From an uncultured Elusimicrobiales bacterium (GTDB lineage: Bacteria; Elusimicrobiota; Elusimicrobia; Elusimicrobiales; Elusimicrobiaceae), in the NCBI GenBank assembly GCA_934667625.1, contig CAKUMH010000003.1:62001-126000 (forward strand): a stretch of 64,000 bases of DNA. The letters run 5' to 3'. Below the pieces are notes generated by a model, which was not told the DNA's origin, made no database searches, and was given only the letters and a program-made list of their open reading frames with translations. The translations under genes and the position numbers were made by a program. Positions within the stretch are counted from its first letter, which is position 1, and every line of letters starts with the position of its first letter. Of the stretch, positions 8,727 through 17,583 are shown piece by piece.

Positions 8727-9194
8727 ATGCGTAACGCAAAGGGATTTACCTTACTAGAACTATTGGTTGTGGTGCTGATTATCGGCATCTTGGCGGCTAT
8801 CGCGCTCCCGTATTATTTTAACGCCACGGAAAGCGCGCGCTTAACCGAGGTGGTGCTGTTATGGGGACGGCAAAAGAATTTTGTCACAGGGCGAAACCTG
8901 ACGGACGAGCAAGCCGAGCGTATGACCAAACACCTGAAAGAATCACCGCTAAAATACTACACGGGGCACGTCCTCTGCGCCGAAGATACCCCCACAGACA
9001 AACCCTGCTGGGAAGCGGAATTCACACTCTTAAATCCGGCCCCGCACGCGGACTATAAATTACGCACGGTGGAAAATTTTACGCGCCTGGCTTGCCTGGG
9101 CCTAAACGCCGCCGGAAAAAGCTTTTGCCAAAGCCAAGCCACAGACGAAACGCCCCTTACCCTGGACGGGCAAGAGGCATTCTTAATACGGTAA
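8727..9194 (+). CDS. Type IV prepilin-like protein
   Basis: The 155-residue protein has a class III signal: leader MRNAKG, cleavage before Phe, then FTLLELLVVVLIIGILAAIALPYYF with Glu at mature position 5. The hydrophobic helix serves as membrane anchor and pilus spine after cleavage and N-methylation by PilD (family knowledge). The C-terminal globular part has four Cys (two near CAEDTPTDKPC, two near CLGLNAAGKSFC) that could form the D-loop disulfide. AGAGGAG precedes ATG. This copy differs in its body from all other prepilins in the window and may be a minor pilin or pseudopilin. Confidence 0.88.
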   Translation: MRNAKGFTLLELLVVVLIIGILAAIALPYYFNATESARLTEVVLLWGRQKNFVTGRNLTDEQAERMTKHLKESPLKYYTGHVLCAEDTPTDKPCWEAEFTLLNPAPHADYKLRTVENFTRLACLGLNAAGKSFCQSQATDETPLTLDGQEAFLIR

Positions 9195-9202
9195 TAAAAG
9201 GA

Positions 9203-10996
9203 TTAACGGCGGCTTTTGCGTGTGGCCGTTTTCTTTTTGGCGGCGGTTTTAGGCTTTCGCGTAAGCTGTTTGGCCTGGGCGGGTTTTGCCTTGCATTCGG
9301 CCATTAAATCCGCCGGGGTTTTGTAGCCCAGCATATTCGGGGTAGTCGTGCGATTGCCCGGGCGGGCCCCCACAGACAGCAAATAATTGTAAATTTCCCG
9401 GTCGCACTTTAAGGCGGCAAAGCCGATAGGCGTCATGGCTTGGCGTCCGCCTGCGGGCACCGCGCGGTACTCCAACATCATGGATAAACGCCCGTCGTCG
9501 CGGGCCAGCTTTACCAAATGCTCCAAAAGCGGCTTGTCCTGACGGTTTACCGCAATGTGAAATACGTTTCCTTTGCCGGAGGCCTCAAACAACCGCGCGC
9601 CCCGGTCTATCAACAAATCTATGATTTCCGTGTGGCCGTTTTCCACCGCCAATAAAAGCGGCGTGTCCCCCGCCTTATTCTTTTTAAAGACGGCGGCCTT
9701 ATTTTCATCCAGCACGCGCAGGGCCAAGTCCTTATCGCCCGTTGCGGCGGCCGTCAGCAAATCTTCCTCCGTCACCGGTTTTTCTCCTTGACGCGGCTGG
9801 GTACCCAAGGTTGGCAGTGCCTTTCCTTCCGCCTTAGCCTTGGCAATAAGTGCGGCGTTGTCTTCTTCAATCACGCTGTTTTTCACTTCTACCAAATCTT
9901 TATTAAACCACGGCAGCACTTGCGTCCGTTTGTTCTTTACGGCCGCACGGTAGGGCACCAAACCGTCCTTGGCGGCCAAGGTCGGGTCGGCATCTGCCGC
10001 CAGCAAGCGGCGCACGACATCTTCGTACCCTTTGGCGGCCCCCCAATACAAGGCCGTCTGGCCCAGCTTGTTTTGCATATTTACGTCCAGCGGCGCCTGC
10101 ATGGTTTGCGGTTGCAAAAGCTCGCGGATGACGTCCGGGTGATTGTAGCGCGCGGCGTAAATAAGCGGGGTGTTGCCGTCTTTATTGGCGGCATTTACGT
10201 CGGCACGGTAGGCCATCAGCGCCTGCACGCTTGGCACATCCCCCAGCGACGCCGAAATGATAAGCGGCGTATTTCCTTTTTCGTTGGCCACATTGGGGTC
10301 CACACCGCCCTTAAGCATGGCCAAGACCCCCATGGCATTTTTCTTGGCAGAAGCGCGGAAGAGATACGCGGAGTTAAGTCCCTCCGTCACCCCGCTGGAA
10401 AGGAATAAATCCACAAACTCGGCCTGGCCCTTTTCCAGCGCCAAAAACATGGGAGAATGGTTGTAGTTGTTCTTTGCGTTAATGTTCGCCCCGGAATAAA
10501 CAAGCAGGCGGGTGATTTCGGGAAAGTTTCCATACAGACTGCGCAGCAGGGCGGTATCCTTGGTAAAGGCGTTTACCTTGTTTACGTCCGCCCCGGCCAA
10601 AACAAGCTGCTGCACCGCCTCCAGATTGCCCAAGGTGGCAGCCGCCACGATGAGCGGATCGCCTTTGCTGTTGACAATGTTCGGGTCGTTTTTGGCTTGG
10701 TTCTGCAAAATATCCAGGAAGGTCTGCAAATCGTTCTTTTGCAACGCAGCAGTGGCCTCGTCCGCGTTTTCAGTAGGGGTTTTTACGACAACGATTTTAT
10801 CAAACTTGCCACCTTTTTTGCCCGGCGCGTACCCGCTTTTAAAGGTAAACGCCAGCATGAGCAAAATGGGCAAAGCCGCCACCACGCCCAAGGTGACCAG
10901 CGGCTTTTTAAACAAAAAAGAGACGGCTTCCGGCAGAGGTTTCTTCTCTGGGGAGGCAGAAATGCGGGTGGAGGATTTCTTCTTAGTCGGAAGCAT
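9203..10996 (-). CDS. Membrane-anchored ankyrin-repeat protein with basic C-terminal tail
   Basis: The 597-residue protein has a short cytoplasmic N-terminus and one transmembrane helix near residues 32-55 (PLVTLGVVAALPILLMLAF). Around ten ankyrin repeats follow, recognisable by units such as GDPLIVAAATLGNLEAVQQL, GNTPLIISASLGDVPSVQAL and GDTPLLLAVENGHTEIIDLL, in two blocks separated by a linker near residues 330-400. The tail ends in a Lys/Arg/Ala/Thr-rich stretch. Ankyrin arrays bind protein partners; topology suggests the repeats face the periplasm. It lies 11 bases past rnc on the same strand, with no terminator between, so it may be the last gene of the plsX-acpP-rnc run. Confidence 0.88.
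   Translation of the reverse strand: MLPTKKKSSTRISASPEKKPLPEAVSFLFKKPLVTLGVVAALPILLMLAFTFKSGYAPGKKGGKFDKIVVVKTPTENADEATAALQKNDLQTFLDILQNQAKNDPNIVNSKGDPLIVAAATLGNLEAVQQLVLAGADVNKVNAFTKDTALLRSLYGNFPEITRLLVYSGANINAKNNYNHSPMFLALEKGQAEFVDLFLSSGVTEGLNSAYLFRASAKKNAMGVLAMLKGGVDPNVANEKGNTPLIISASLGDVPSVQALMAYRADVNAANKDGNTPLIYAARYNHPDVIRELLQPQTMQAPLDVNMQNKLGQTALYWGAAKGYEDVVRRLLAADADPTLAAKDGLVPYRAAVKNKRTQVLPWFNKDLVEVKNSVIEEDNAALIAKAKAEGKALPTLGTQPRQGEKPVTEEDLLTAAATGDKDLALRVLDENKAAVFKKNKAGDTPLLLAVENGHTEIIDLLIDRGARLFEASGKGNVFHIAVNRQDKPLLEHLVKLARDDGRLSMMLEYRAVPAGGRQAMTPIGFAALKCDREIYNYLLSVGARPGNRTTTPNMLGYKTPADLMAECKAKPAQAKQLTRKPKTAAKKKTATRKSRR
9205..9237 (+). terminator. Weak terminator of the 8727 prepilin, inside the 3' end of the ankyrin gene
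   Basis: A short AACGGC/GCCGTT hairpin is followed by TTTCTTTTT on the plus strand. It overlaps the coding end of the convergent ankyrin gene, so codon composition could explain it. Confidence 0.4.
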
Positions 10997-11007
10997 AACG
11001 CCCTCTT

Positions 11008-11679
11008 TTATTTTTTGTGATTTAAACGCTCAAAAGCGGCCTGCGCGGCGGCTTGTTCGGCCAGTTTTTTGTTATGGCCTTTGCCAATGCCCAGTTCTTT
11101 TTCGCCCAAACTCACACGCACGGTGAAGGTTTTGTCGTGCTCGGGGCCGACGGTCTGAATGACCTCATACACCGGGGTTTGTTGGCCGCGTTTTTGTAAA
11201 AATTCCTGCAGCACGCTTTTAAAATCGCGCGCGTCTTGCGTGAGGGCCTGCGTTTTGACCCACGGCAAGATGATAGATTCCGCCGCCGGGTAACCGCCGT
11301 CAATATAAACGGCGCCGATGACGGCCTCCACCGCGTTGGAGATAATGCTGTCGCGTTCTCTCCCGCCGGTGGCCAATTCGCCGTGGCCCAGGCTCATAAA
11401 ATGGCCCAGGTCCAGCTGTTTGCCCCAAAGATACAGGTTGCGTCTGGAAACTAAGTTGGACTTAATTTTAGAAAGCACCCCCTCTTCTACATGAGGGCAT
11501 TGGTTGTAGATGTAATCCGCAACAATGGCACCTAATATACTGTCCCCCAAGAACTCCAGGCGCTCGTTGTGTTTGGCGCTGCGGTGTTCTCCGGCAAAGG
11601 ACTTGTGAGTGAGTGCTTCCTTTAAAACGGCCTTATCTTTAAAGCAATATCCAATGATACGCTCTATATCCGTGTACAC
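11008..11679 (-). CDS. rnc: Ribonuclease III
   Basis: Double-strand-specific endoribonuclease of rRNA and mRNA processing. The signature NERLEFLGDSIL lies at 38-49, the second acidic cluster near 105-125 (SNAVEAVIGAVYIDGG), and a C-terminal dsRNA-binding domain near 155-222 ends in KKLAEQAAAQAAFERL. I prefer GTG 11679 (product begins VYTDIERIIGY, 223 residues), which sits one base after the acpP stop; the longer frame would need 50 extra residues encoded within acpP. It is downstream of acpP, as in many bacteria. Confidence 0.95.
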   Translation of the reverse strand: MYTDIERIIGYCFKDKAVLKEALTHKSFAGEHRSAKHNERLEFLGDSILGAIVADYIYNQCPHVEEGVLSKIKSNLVSRRNLYLWGKQLDLGHFMSLGHGELATGGRERDSIISNAVEAVIGAVYIDGGYPAAESIILPWVKTQALTQDARDFKSVLQEFLQKRGQQTPVYEVIQTVGPEHDKTFTVRVSLGEKELGIGKGHNKKLAEQAAAQAAFERLNHKK

Positions 11680-11680
11680 G

Positions 11681-11926
11681 TTATTTCTTGGCGTTTTGTT
11701 CAATATAATCAATCGCTTCGCCGACGGTTTTGATTTTTTCGGCTTTTTCATCCGGAATTTCAATATCAAATTCCTCTTCCAAAGCCATAATGAGTTCCAC
11801 CGTATCCAAGGAATCGGCGCCCAAATCATTGACGAACTGAGCTTCCGGTTTCACCTGGTCGGCTTCCACGCCCAACTGTTCCACGATGATGTTTTTTACT
11901 CTTTCTTGCACGTTTTCTACAGACAT
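11681..11926 (-). CDS. acpP: Acyl carrier protein
   Basis: The 81-residue acidic carrier protein for fatty acid and lipid A acyl chains has the conserved DSL motif (LGADSLDTVEL), with Ser39 as the phosphopantetheine site. CGGAGG precedes the start. It lies between fabG and rnc in the standard lipid-synthesis operon. Confidence 0.98.
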   Translation of the reverse strand: MSVENVQERVKNIIVEQLGVEADQVKPEAQFVNDLGADSLDTVELIMALEEEFDIEIPDEKAEKIKTVGEAIDYIEQNAKK

Positions 11927-11971
11927 TTTAGTCCTCCGATAATAAAGGGGCTTGCCCTTGTTACGTATTAA

Positions 11972-12715
11972 TTAAATGTAAAGCCCGCCATTGACGGCGA
12001 GAATATGCCCCGTAATGTACGAAGCATCTTCGCTGGCCAAGAACATGACTGCCTTGGCGATGTCCTGCGTCGTGGCAAAGCGCTTAAGGGGTACATTCTC
12101 CAGCGCCTTGGCCTTAATATCTTCGGGCAGAGCATCAGTCATGGCCGTTTGCACAAACCCAGGGGCCACGGCGTTGACGCGCACATTGCGGCTGCCAAAT
12201 TCTTTGGCAAACGTTTTGGTCAGCCCGATGATACCCGCCTTGCTGGCCACATAATTGGCCTGCCCGGCGTTGCCCATCTCCCCCACGACAGAGGAAATGT
12301 TGACGATGTTGCCGCTTCTCTTTTTAAACATTACCTTCAAAGCGGCCTTGGACATTAAAAAAGTTCCTTTTAAGTTGACGGCGATGACGTCGTCCCAATC
12401 CTGCTCGCTCATGCGCACGGTCAGGTTGTCTTTGGTAATGCCCGCATTGTTGACGAGCACATCCAGCGAACCTAACGCGTCCACGGCGTTTTTTACAAAA
12501 GCATCGCAGTCCGCCGCGCAGGAGACGTTTACCTTTTGCGCGTATACTTTTACGCCAAAGGTCTGCAAGGTTTTAACGGCCTGGGCAAGAGCATCCTCGC
12601 GCGTCCCGCAGATGGCCACATTGGCCCCCGCCTGCGCAAATGCCTCGGCGAGCGCCAGGCCAATGCCCCGCGTTGCACCGGTAATCATCACATTCTTGCC
12701 TTTAAAATCGGCCAT
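11972..12715 (-). CDS. fabG: 3-oxoacyl-[acyl-carrier-protein] reductase
   Basis: Short-chain dehydrogenase that reduces beta-ketoacyl-ACP with NADPH in type II fatty acid synthesis. The 247 residues are the usual length. The nucleotide motif TGATRGIG lies at 12-19, NNAG in the middle, and the catalytic Ser-Tyr-Lys in NISSVVGEMG and YVASKAG. The start overlaps the plsX stop as TAATG, giving translational coupling. Confidence 0.97.
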   Translation of the reverse strand: MADFKGKNVMITGATRGIGLALAEAFAQAGANVAICGTREDALAQAVKTLQTFGVKVYAQKVNVSCAADCDAFVKNAVDALGSLDVLVNNAGITKDNLTVRMSEQDWDDVIAVNLKGTFLMSKAALKVMFKKRSGNIVNISSVVGEMGNAGQANYVASKAGIIGLTKTFAKEFGSRNVRVNAVAPGFVQTAMTDALPEDIKAKALENVPLKRFATTQDIAKAVMFLASEDASYITGHILAVNGGLYI

Positions 12716-13758
12716 TATTTTTCCTCCTGATGAATTTCTTTTTCAATTTCATCAAAAGTCGGCTTTAAAGCGGCCATTTTGGCGGCAATATCGCCGATAA
12801 AATCTTTTTCCACCAAACGCGCAGCTGTCTTAAGCGCGTTGAAGATAGCAAAATCGTTGGATTTGCCGTGGGAAATAATTGCCACGCCGTTCACCCCCAC
12901 CAAGGGAGCTCCGCCGTAGCAGTCCGGATTGGTATGATTTTTAACCGCCTTAAACGCACCCTTGGAAAGGAGCGCGCCCAAAATGGCCAGCGGGCGTTTT
13001 TTTACTTCCCGCTTAATCATATTGATCATCGTTTTGGCCAGGCCTTCGGCCATCTTCAAAACAATGTTTCCCACAAATCCGTCACAAACGATTACATCCG
13101 TGTCGCCGGTGTTCACGTCGCGTCCTTCCACGGTGCCTTTAAAGTTCACACCAATTTCGCGCATATGCGGAATGGTATGCTTGACCAAAAAGTTTCCCTT
13201 GGTCTCTTCTTCACCGATGGACAAAACGCCCACAGACGGCGCCGGAATATCAAACACCTTTTGCATATAAGCCGAACCCATTACCGCAAATTGCAGCAAG
13301 TGGATGGGTTTGCAGTCGGCATTGGCACCGCCGTCCAAAAGCAGGCTGACGCCCTTATACGTGGGCATCGGCGTAGCAATGGCCGGGCGCTGCACACCTC
13401 TAATGCGGCCTAAGCCAAACAAAGCAGCCACCATGGCGGCGCCGGAATGCCCGGCAGAAACAAAGGCATCCGCCTCGCCCTTGTGCACTAAATTAGCACA
13501 CACGACGATGCTGGCGTCCTTCTTTTGGCGGCATTCTTTGGCAGGCTCGGCGCCCATGTCAATGGTTTCGGGCGCGTGGACGATGGAAATCTTCTCCGGA
13601 ACCTCCGCGTAGCCCAAGGTTTTGAGTTCCCGGCGCAAAACAGCCTCGTCCCCCACCAAGATCACTTCCAAAGGAAGTTTCTTGACGGCTTTCAAGGCAC
13701 CCAACACGTTGGGTTTTGCGCCGAAATCTCCGCCTAATGCGTCCAGGGCAATCTTCAT
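12715..13758 (-). CDS. plsX: Phosphate acyltransferase PlsX
   Basis: Converts acyl-ACP to acyl-phosphate, the donor for the first glycerol-3-phosphate acylation. The 347 residues cover the full family length, beginning MKIALDALGGDFGAKP and including SAGHSGAAM, LLDGGANADCKP and the C-terminal YGGAPLVGVNGV motif. It is coupled to fabG downstream and follows rpmF by nine bases, the conserved rpmF-plsX-fabG-acpP order. Confidence 0.97.
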   Translation of the reverse strand: MKIALDALGGDFGAKPNVLGALKAVKKLPLEVILVGDEAVLRRELKTLGYAEVPEKISIVHAPETIDMGAEPAKECRQKKDASIVVCANLVHKGEADAFVSAGHSGAAMVAALFGLGRIRGVQRPAIATPMPTYKGVSLLLDGGANADCKPIHLLQFAVMGSAYMQKVFDIPAPSVGVLSIGEEETKGNFLVKHTIPHMREIGVNFKGTVEGRDVNTGDTDVIVCDGFVGNIVLKMAEGLAKTMINMIKREVKKRPLAILGALLSKGAFKAVKNHTNPDCYGGAPLVGVNGVAIISHGKSNDFAIFNALKTAARLVEKDFIGDIAAKMAALKPTFDEIEKEIHQEEK

Positions 13759-13767
13759 AACGGACCG

Positions 13768-13974
13768 TTATTTCGCTTCGGGCTCTTCGGCTTTGGTCTT
13801 TTGGGCCACAACCACTCTGTCCTTATAGAAGCCGCAGGTGGGGCACACGTTGTGCGGCAACCGCGGGGATTTGCAATTCGGGCAGGCCACGAGCTGCGGC
13901 AATTCTACTCCGGAATTGTGGGATCTTCTCATGTCCCGGCGGGAACGAGTGTGTTTTTTCTTTGGATTGGGCAT
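13768..13974 (-). CDS. rpmF: 50S ribosomal protein L32
   Basis: The 68-residue basic protein of the large subunit begins MPNPKKKHTRSRRDMRRSHN and contains two CxxC pairs (CPNCKSPRLPHNVCPTC), so it is the zinc-binding form. It sits between the DUF177 gene and plsX, a widely conserved arrangement. Confidence 0.97.
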   Translation of the reverse strand: MPNPKKKHTRSRRDMRRSHNSGVELPQLVACPNCKSPRLPHNVCPTCGFYKDRVVVAQKTKAEEPEAK

Positions 13975-14017
13975 TGGTCTAACTCCTATATTACTTAGTA
14001 AAATTCTACAAGAATTC

Positions 14018-14512
14018 TTACTTAAATTTTCCTTTCAACGCTGCGAAAGGCGACAAATTCACCGGTTGGCAGCCGCACGGGCCGGCATTCAAATCCTTCC
14101 CGCACTGGGCGCACAGCCCCTTGCAATCGGGCTGGCACAGAAAACGGATTTCCTCCGTCAGGGCCAGTGTTTGCCGTACAATTAACATTATATCAATTAT
14201 TTCCAACTTGTTGCTATATGTTTCCAAAAATTCTTCCGCAAAGGGCTGCGTGACCATTTTCAAACAGCGCGCGCACTGCACTTCCCGCTCGCCCGAAATT
14301 TTACCGCGCACCAAAATTTCCTTGCTGGCCACGGAAAAAGAAAGCGCCACCGACACCTTGGTGATTTTATTGGGTGCGGCAAAGACGTCTTCAAAATACT
14401 TAGGGCTCAGTTGGGCCGTGCAATCCAGCCCCCCCATACGCAAAATATCGGCGGTTTTAAATTGCAGGTCTTGCGGAACATCGTATTCTTTATAAAACGA
14501 ATTTTCGTTCAT
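14018..14512 (-). CDS. DUF177 (YceD-like) protein
   Basis: The 164-residue cytoplasmic protein precedes rpmF in most bacteria and has been linked to 23S rRNA or L32-related ribosome assembly (family knowledge). Conserved features are VRGKISGEREVQCARCLKMV and a Cys-rich C-terminal region (CQPDCKGLCAQCGKDLNAGPCGC) that could bind zinc. The promoter TGCTAAAAT ends six bases before ATG with no ribosome site, so the operon probably starts with a leaderless message. Confidence 0.93.
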   Translation of the reverse strand: MNENSFYKEYDVPQDLQFKTADILRMGGLDCTAQLSPKYFEDVFAAPNKITKVSVALSFSVASKEILVRGKISGEREVQCARCLKMVTQPFAEEFLETYSNKLEIIDIMLIVRQTLALTEEIRFLCQPDCKGLCAQCGKDLNAGPCGCQPVNLSPFAALKGKFK

Positions 14513-14518
14513 AGATAT

Positions 14519-14527
14519 ATTTTAGCA
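14519..14527 (-). promoter_or_regulatory. Extended -10 promoter of the DUF177-rpmF-plsX-fabG-acpP-rnc operon
   Basis: The minus strand reads TGCTAAAAT with exactly six bases (ATATCT) before the ATG, so +1 should coincide with the start codon. It is identical in hexamer and TGC to the hisS promoter. Confidence 0.65.
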
Positions 14528-14537
14528 AATAATTTTC

Positions 14538-15902
14538 TCAGCGCGTAAAGGCCTTGGTCGTCCACTTGCGGCTCTTCCAGCGGCGTTCAAACACCACGGC
14601 GCGAATGTTTTCGTCCAGCGCCATGGCCAGCCAAATGCCATTGAGCCCCCAGCCCCACCAAATACCCAGCACGTACGAAAGCAGCGTGGCCACGCCCCAC
14701 ATAACAATAATACCCGTCACAAACGGGTACATCACGTCCCCGGCGGCAATCAGCGAATCCACCGAGGTAATGTTCACCGCGCGTCCGATTTCCAAAATAA
14801 CATCCAAATACAACACCATGGCCCCCATTTTGATGACCTCTGGATTATCGGAAAGCAGTTTAAAAATATCCGTCCCCACCAAGGCCACCAACACCGACAC
14901 CACCACACTCACCCATAGGGCCAGGCGAATGGAGTATTTTTCCAGCGAATAAGCGGCGTTGTCGCGCCTTTCGCCCACCAGGTGGCCGATAGAAATTGCC
15001 GCCCCGTTCCCCACTGCAATGGCAAACACGTACGAGAACATCACAATGCTCATGGCATAGGTGCGGGCCGTCAGCGCGGCCGTGCCAAGCAGCACGGAAA
15101 AATAGGTAATCACTACCTGGGAAAAGTTATACGACACCTGTTCCCCCGCCGCCGGCAATCCGACGATCAGCAGGTTTTTTATTTTGTCCCACGGGAACGG
15201 TTTAAAATCCGCCAGTGCCGGCACCTTGGTCACCTTTTTAAAGAGCAGGTACGTCAAAAAGCTCACCGCCACAAAACGGCTGACGGCGGTGGAAATGCCG
15301 GCCCCGGTAATGCCCAGGCGCGGCGCCCCGCAGTTGCCGAAAATCAAAAAGTAGTTGCCCACCACGTTAATAATGTTGATAAGAAGCGTGACAAACATGG
15401 GGTAATAGGCTTTGTTATAACTGCGCAAAATGGCGGAAACGGTCATGGCGAGCGCCTGCAAAAAGGAGAACCCGCCCACCAACTTCATGTACGAAACGCC
15501 ATACTCTACCAAATTTTCCTCAAGCCCCATTAGGCGTAAAGATGGCCCCGCCAGCAAATACAGCCCGGCGCTGACAAGCGCCCCCATAATCAGGTTCACA
15601 AGCAGCGACACCCCAATCACCTGCGCCACATTCTTTTTTTGCCGCGCGCCCAAGTACTGCGCACACAGCACCGAGGTTCCCAGCGTGGTAATGGCGTATA
15701 AAATAAACACCAGGTTTAACAATTGGTTGACCACGCCCCCGGCGGCCACGGCTTCGTCCGAATAGCGGCTGAGCATAAACACGTCCGTCGCGCCCGTGCT
15801 CATAATGAGCAGGGTTTCAATAAAAATCGGACTGGCCAAATTAAAGAGTTTCTTGCGAATAATCTTGCGGGGTCTTTTTACAGCAGTATTACTTTTTATC
15901 AT
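14538..15902 (-). CDS. MATE family efflux transporter
   Basis: The 454-residue inner-membrane protein has about twelve predicted transmembrane helices in two homologous halves, matching MATE/NorM/DinF transporters that export cationic drugs or metabolites using Na+ or H+ gradients. Typical features are LASPIFIETLLIMSTGATDVFMLSRYSDEAVAAGG near the N-terminus and the mid-protein VGLPAAGEQVSYNF motif. The start overlaps the end of the S8 protease by 14 bases, so the two are co-expressed. The substrate cannot be predicted. Confidence 0.93.
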   Translation of the reverse strand: MIKSNTAVKRPRKIIRKKLFNLASPIFIETLLIMSTGATDVFMLSRYSDEAVAAGGVVNQLLNLVFILYAITTLGTSVLCAQYLGARQKKNVAQVIGVSLLVNLIMGALVSAGLYLLAGPSLRLMGLEENLVEYGVSYMKLVGGFSFLQALAMTVSAILRSYNKAYYPMFVTLLINIINVVGNYFLIFGNCGAPRLGITGAGISTAVSRFVAVSFLTYLLFKKVTKVPALADFKPFPWDKIKNLLIVGLPAAGEQVSYNFSQVVITYFSVLLGTAALTARTYAMSIVMFSYVFAIAVGNGAAISIGHLVGERRDNAAYSLEKYSIRLALWVSVVVSVLVALVGTDIFKLLSDNPEVIKMGAMVLYLDVILEIGRAVNITSVDSLIAAGDVMYPFVTGIIVMWGVATLLSYVLGIWWGWGLNGIWLAMALDENIRAVVFERRWKSRKWTTKAFTR

Positions 15903-16899
15903 CTTGTTTTACAAACTGATCTTCCAGCTTCCTCACATCAATCAGCCCATTTCCCTGGGCCACTTCCGGCACGCCGGACACTTTTACGGCGGCCGCCTTT
16001 AAGGCACTTCTCACTTCGGCAACGGTCGGATAGCGGCCCAAGGTCTTTTTATACCCCTCCACCGCCAAAGCCGCCGCCGCGCTGACAAACCCGGCTGCCG
16101 CCGAGGTGCCGCTCATCAAAATATAATCGCCGTCGGCAGACGTGGTATACACACGGTCACCCGGGGCAATAAATTCCACTTCCGGTCCGTACGAGGAATT
16201 TGTATAAGCGCTGTGCCCGTCGTACGCCAGGGCGCCTACGGCAATGACGGTGGATAAATTGGCCGGATAAAATACACCGGGGAACCCATAGTTTCCCGCC
16301 GGAGCAACAATCGTCACGCCCGATTCATACGCACGGTTGATGGCGTCCGTCAGGGCCACCATACCGCCGCCCGAAATACCGTAACTCAAATTTAAGACGG
16401 CAATTTTGTCCTCCGGGTGTTCCTCATTATATTTAAGCAGCGTATTCACCGCCGCGGCCACCGCCTGCGGAGCAATCAAGCGGCTTCCGTCATCTATTTT
16501 ATACACCACCACGGAAGCCTTGGGCGCAATTCCCGTAAATTTGACGCCGCGCGCCCCGATAATGCCCGCCACGCCGGTGCCGTGATCCTTTAAATCCGTC
16601 ATCGCGCCGGAAAGCGTAAAATCCTGCCCGACAATGTGCTTGCCGTTAAACTCCGGGTGGGGCACAATGCCGCTGTCCGCCACCGCAATTTTAACACCTT
16701 CGCCGGTTAGTTTTTTATCGGACGGGTAATACTTATACGCCCAAAAATTGTCAAACTCCTGCGGGGCGGGTGTGTTGTCCACCCACGAAAACTCGCCGGA
16801 CTCGCTCATGCGCAGGTTGGTCGGCCCCAGCAAAAGAGTGTCTGCCTGGGCACAAACAGGAGCAAAACAGCACAGCATAAATAAAAAAATCTTTTTCAT
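15889..16899 (-). CDS. Secreted subtilisin-like (S8) serine protease
   Basis: The 336-residue protease has a signal peptide (MKKIFLFMLCCFAPVCAQA). The catalytic triad is visible: Asp75 in VADSGIVPHPEF, His106 in DHGTGVAGIIGA and Ser266 in SGTSAAAGFV, with oxyanion Asn203 in PAGNYG. It has no long prodomain and no C-terminal extension, so it is a compact secreted peptidase. The 3' end overlaps the MATE gene by 14 bases. The pairing with an exporter suggests, without proving, joint handling of a peptide. Confidence 0.93.
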   Translation of the reverse strand: MKKIFLFMLCCFAPVCAQADTLLLGPTNLRMSESGEFSWVDNTPAPQEFDNFWAYKYYPSDKKLTGEGVKIAVADSGIVPHPEFNGKHIVGQDFTLSGAMTDLKDHGTGVAGIIGARGVKFTGIAPKASVVVYKIDDGSRLIAPQAVAAAVNTLLKYNEEHPEDKIAVLNLSYGISGGGMVALTDAINRAYESGVTIVAPAGNYGFPGVFYPANLSTVIAVGALAYDGHSAYTNSSYGPEVEFIAPGDRVYTTSADGDYILMSGTSAAAGFVSAAAALAVEGYKKTLGRYPTVAEVRSALKAAAVKVSGVPEVAQGNGLIDVRKLEDQFVKQDDKK

Positions 16900-17023
16900 T
16901 TTTCACTACCTCTTGTGTTCCCTTATTAATATTTTATCACTTTTGGCTCTTTTTTATGAAAAAGAAGGCTCAAAATTGCTAAAATAAAAATCGTTCAGAA
17001 AGTTCTTGGGAGGATTTTATAAA

Positions 17024-17539
17024 ATGAAGAAACTCGTACTAACAGCACTACTGCTTATTGCGGCGCTTCCGTCTATGGCACAAACAGGTGTTTTTAAACT
17101 TTCGCTGTGGGACCAGGTGGCCCTGGCCACACCGCCCAACACGCAGGACATCCGCGGTATTGATTTTGGTATCGGTTCTAAAACCGCCACCGTAACCGGC
17201 GTACAGCTGGACTTGCTTTTTGCGCAAACGGAATACGAACTGCGCGGGGCCAGCATGGCGTGGATCGTCAACCTGGCTGGCGACGTGTACGGGGCCCAAA
17301 TGGGGCTGCTGGCAAAGGCGGACAACGCCATCGGCGCACAGCTGGGGCTCGTCAACCTTTCCGCACACGCCTCCACGGGCGCGCAAGTCGGCTTCTTTAA
17401 CCAGGCCGAATACATGAACGGTGTTCAGTTTGGACTCGTTAACTATGCCCGCACGATTGACGGCCTGCAGGTGGGCATTTTGAACATTGCCGAAAACGGC
17501 TACTTCCCGGCCATGGTGCTGGTGAACGGTAGATTTTAA
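17024..17539 (+). CDS. Secreted GxQxGxxN-repeat protein (LA_2272-like), copy 1
   Basis: The 171-residue protein starts at ATG 17024, preceded by GGGAGG; a TTG six codons upstream is less likely. It has a signal peptide (MKKLVLTALLLIAALPSMA). The mature part opens VFKLSLWDQVALATPPNTQDIRGIDFGIG and continues with about six degenerate units of the form GVQLDLL, GAQMGLL, GAQLGLV, GAQVGFF, GVQFGLV and LQVGILN. Such units occur in surface repeat proteins of the LA_2272 type (family name from memory) and probably form a beta-helix or small barrel at the cell surface. It is followed 44 bases later by a paralogue. Confidence 0.8.
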   Translation: MKKLVLTALLLIAALPSMAQTGVFKLSLWDQVALATPPNTQDIRGIDFGIGSKTATVTGVQLDLLFAQTEYELRGASMAWIVNLAGDVYGAQMGLLAKADNAIGAQLGLVNLSAHASTGAQVGFFNQAEYMNGVQFGLVNYARTIDGLQVGILNIAENGYFPAMVLVNGRF

Positions 17540-17583
17540 ATTGGCTTTTTCAAATGAAAAAGACCTTTAAAGGAGAGAAACAA

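Noticed and set aside
11680..11829. A longer RNase III start inside acpP
   Set aside because: It would add 50 residues not found in the family and lie entirely over acpP; the GTG at 11679 gives the standard N-terminus.
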